In this document: one piece after another, positions 21,801-23,116 of the stretch
How the letters are laid out: each line of letters begins with the position of its first letter
How positions within the stretch are numbered: the stretch's first letter is position 1
Source: JAUPVL01 sp964512085
GTDB taxonomy: Bacteria; Patescibacteriota; Saccharimonadia; CAILAD01; BJGX01
Assembly: GCA_964512085.1 (NCBI GenBank)
Contig: CAZEIU010000011.1
Coordinates: 1-23,116, forward strand
DNA length: 23,116 nt
Reading direction: 5' to 3'
Notes under the pieces: model-generated
The model's input: only the letters and a program-made list of their open reading frames with translations
Databases searched by the model: none
What the model was told of the DNA's origin: nothing
Made by a program: the position numbers and the translations under genes

Positions 21801-22379
21801 TTAACCATCGTTCCAGTCAATTATAGTTAGTTTAGGCCACACCTTTCGCCATCGATTGGTTTTATTATCATAGTCTTGCTTATTACCCCTGATTTTATTG
21901 GGCCGCACTATTAAGTCGAAAAGATCATCTAAGCCATAAGGAGCATAGATATTAAATTTATTATTTTCTGTATTTATACCTATACAAGTAACCTTTGTTA
22001 ACCAACTAGCAATGCCTTGTTGTGTAGATTGGTAAGGCTCTATATTTGGTTTGGCGCTCTTATACCACAAGTGCACTCTAGCCTGATTGCGTACCTCTAC
22101 CTCTATTGGTATTTCGGCAAAAAGTTTCTCGGCTTTTTTAATAAACTTATCCTCGGCCTCATATGAAGTATCTTTGTCGAAGTAGACCAAATCAATATCT
22201 TTTATATGAGAATTCAAATCATAACCGTGATAATAGTTCCAGACGGTTTGCGATACTACACCACCAGCCACATACCAGTCGGGCAGGTTGAGTTGAGGTA
22301 TAATCTCAAGTGCTTTTGTAAGAGTATCGTTTTTGTAAATAATTTTCTTAAGTTCTAACGCTTGAGACTTGGTGAACAT
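21801..22379 (-). CDS. Nucleotidyltransferase-like protein (PF06042 type)
   Basis: A 192-residue protein of the nucleotidyltransferase-fold family formerly DUF925. Family marks are WYVAGGVVSQTVWNYYHGY (35-53, Gly-Gly nucleotide loop), IKDIDLVYFD (the DxD metal pair, 59-68), VRNQARVHLWY, YQSTQQGIASW, and the end YAPYGLDDLFDLIVRPN...RWRKVWPKL. The biochemical role is unknown; members are often called nucleotidyltransferase family proteins by homology to Pol-beta-like enzymes. The ATG lies 9 nt after the lexA stop with no promoter of its own, so it is probably read from the lexA promoter and therefore may be SOS-controlled. Confidence 0.83.
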   Translation of the reverse strand: MFTKSQALELKKIIYKNDTLTKALEIIPQLNLPDWYVAGGVVSQTVWNYYHGYDLNSHIKDIDLVYFDKDTSYEAEDKFIKKAEKLFAEIPIEVEVRNQARVHLWYKSAKPNIEPYQSTQQGIASWLTKVTCIGINTENNKFNIYAPYGLDDLFDLIVRPNKIRGNKQDYDNKTNRWRKVWPKLTIIDWNDG

Positions 22380-22388
22380 TATTGAGCC

Positions 22389-23015
22389 TTAGTACTTTCG
22401 AATAAGACCAATAACTACGCCTTGAATTTTAAGAGGCGTACCGGGTTCTACGTATATAGGCTCCATACTTGAGTTGGCGGGTTGTAAGCGAATACGGCGA
22501 GCCTCTTTGTAGTAACGCTTGAGCGTGGCCTCGGAGTTGTTCATGAGGGCTACTACTATTTCGCCATTACTAGCAACTTCTTTTTCTTGCACAACTACGT
22601 AATCGCCGTCGTTGATGCCGTCTTCTATCATACTTTGGCCTTTTACCTGAAGAACATAAGAGTTTTTGCTACCCACCATAAAGGCTGGCACTTCTAAAGT
22701 CTCTTTGTGGCCAGAGATAGTCTCTATAGGGCTACCAGCGGCAATTAAGCCGAGTATAGGCAAGCCAACTGCTGGTTTTTTGAGCTCTTCTTGAATTTCC
22801 TCTACCGGCATTAGCGAACGTGCTGAGTTATTGCCTTTTACCAACAAGCCTTTGGCTACCAATGTGTCAATATGCTGAGCTATTGTTGCTACAGAGCTAA
22901 GCTTAAGGCCATTGGCTATTTCGCGATAGCTAGGAGAGTATCCACGTTGCTCTATAAATGTAGTAATATAATCGAGCGTTTTACGTTGCTTTTTTGTTAG
23001 TGCTTGTTTTGTCAT
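22389..23015 (-). CDS. lexA: LexA repressor
   Basis: A 208-residue SOS repressor-protease. Residues 1-70 are the winged HTH (LTKKQRKTLDYITTFIEQRGYSPSYREIANGLKLSSVATIAQHIDTLVAKGLL). A linker leads to the peptidase S24 domain, with the Ala93-Gly94 cleavage bond in LIAAGSP, the nucleophile S128 in KGQSMIEDGI and the general base K166 in ATLKRYYK. All residues needed for RecA-stimulated self-cleavage are present. GGAGGG lies 8 nt before ATG. The promoter region carries tandem repeats that could be its own operators. The nucleotidyltransferase-like gene follows. Confidence 0.96.
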   Translation of the reverse strand: MTKQALTKKQRKTLDYITTFIEQRGYSPSYREIANGLKLSSVATIAQHIDTLVAKGLLVKGNNSARSLMPVEEIQEELKKPAVGLPILGLIAAGSPIETISGHKETLEVPAFMVGSKNSYVLQVKGQSMIEDGINDGDYVVVQEKEVASNGEIVVALMNNSEATLKRYYKEARRIRLQPANSSMEPIYVEPGTPLKIQGVVIGLIRKY

Positions 23016-23061
23016 TTTTGTTGCCCTCCAAAAGTTAATTAATAACCAATACTTTAATATC

Positions 23062-23091
23062 AGTATAACGAACAGTATACGAACATGTCAA
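23062..23091 (-). promoter_or_regulatory. lexA promoter with tandem operator-like repeats
   Basis: On the minus strand TTGACA (23086-23091) and TATACT (23062-23067) are 18 bp apart (17 to TTATAC). Read on the plus strand the -10 and spacer hold two adjacent near-identical units, AGTATAACGAAC (23062-23073) and AGTATACGAAC (23074-23084). GAAC is the half-site of Gram-positive-type LexA boxes, but here it is in direct, not inverted, order. A weak GAAC-ATGT-CAAC (23081-23092) overlaps the -35. The leader from start site to ATG is about 40 nt. Confidence 0.6.
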
Positions 23092-23116
23092 CACCAAAAC
23101 CACAACAATTTTGTAA

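Noticed and set aside
23081..23092. Canonical Gram-positive LexA box GAACnnnnGTTC
   Set aside because: Only GAAC-ATGT-CAAC is found; the second half does not match. The tandem repeats are the better candidate.
1..23116. CRISPR array, insertion sequence or prophage
   Set aside because: No regularly spaced repeats, transposase, integrase or phage structural gene could be seen in the window.

Overview
The window looks like a chromosomal segment from a low-GC bacterium with a small, gene-dense genome, most likely a member of the Patescibacteria/CPR and probably Candidatus Saccharibacteria (TM7). That placement is an inference from the mix of short-spaced genes, an Asn tRNA with encoded CCA, a YggT-family protein, a short glycerol kinase, a surface protein with an LAxTG-type anchor and many genes that appear to be transcribed without a leader. 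TGA acts as a normal stop (end of gpsA and of the ABC ATPase gene), so this is not one of the CPR lineages that read UGA as glycine.

Layout. Positions 1-500: tRNA-Asn(GTT) with an overlapping hairpin terminator, an exact 18-bp second copy of the tRNA 3' end 177 bp downstream (attachment-site-like), and a probably frameshifted small tautomerase-like gene. Positions 540-4400: a CDF metal transporter (-), a class I methyltransferase, a stub of a Nudix-like gene, an MBL-fold hydrolase, a VOC protein and a YggT-like membrane protein. Positions 4400-7360: a YdeI/OmdA-type protein (-), a PhnB-like VOC protein, then a PAP2 phosphatase directly followed by a diacylglycerol-kinase-family lipid kinase, and a six-helix membrane protein. 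Positions 7440-11750: a secreted beta-propeller protein with an LASTG sorting signal, convergent with a Crp/Fnr-family regulator; a DUF1801 protein divergent from the regulator; and an ABC exporter pair. Positions 11790-14560: a diaminopimelate-decarboxylase-like PLP enzyme, a previously hidden 52-aa zinc-ribbon-like gene, and an unrecognised 403-aa membrane protein with its own promoter, leader hairpin, strong Shine-Dalgarno (SD), TTG start and GNRA-loop terminator. Positions 14600-19200: gpsA, a compact glpK, a membrane-anchored secretory lipase and a GH37 trehalase. Positions 19260-21790: a small secreted helical protein, a six-TM GAP/LysE-like protein (-), and a pair of membrane proteins (DUF4190-type plus an unknown). 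Positions 21800-23116: a nucleotidyltransferase-like gene directly behind lexA (-), with the lexA promoter at the right edge.

How the genes may work together. Five genes bear on glycerol and glycerolipid handling (PAP2 phosphatase, DAG-type kinase, gpsA, glpK, lipase). With trehalase and metal and ABC transporters, they suggest salvage from outside, as expected for an epibiont with reduced biosynthesis. This link is inferred from family assignments only.

A recurring regulatory pattern is the clearest genome-level signal. About a dozen start codons lie only 6-11 nt behind a -10 box (often extended, TGnTAnnnT) with no Shine-Dalgarno, while another set (VOC, YggT, PhnB, lipid kinase, 403-aa protein, secreted protein, DUF4190, lexA) has clear SD sites. 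The window therefore appears to mix leaderless and SD-led mRNAs. No CRISPR array, IS element, transposase or integrase gene was seen.
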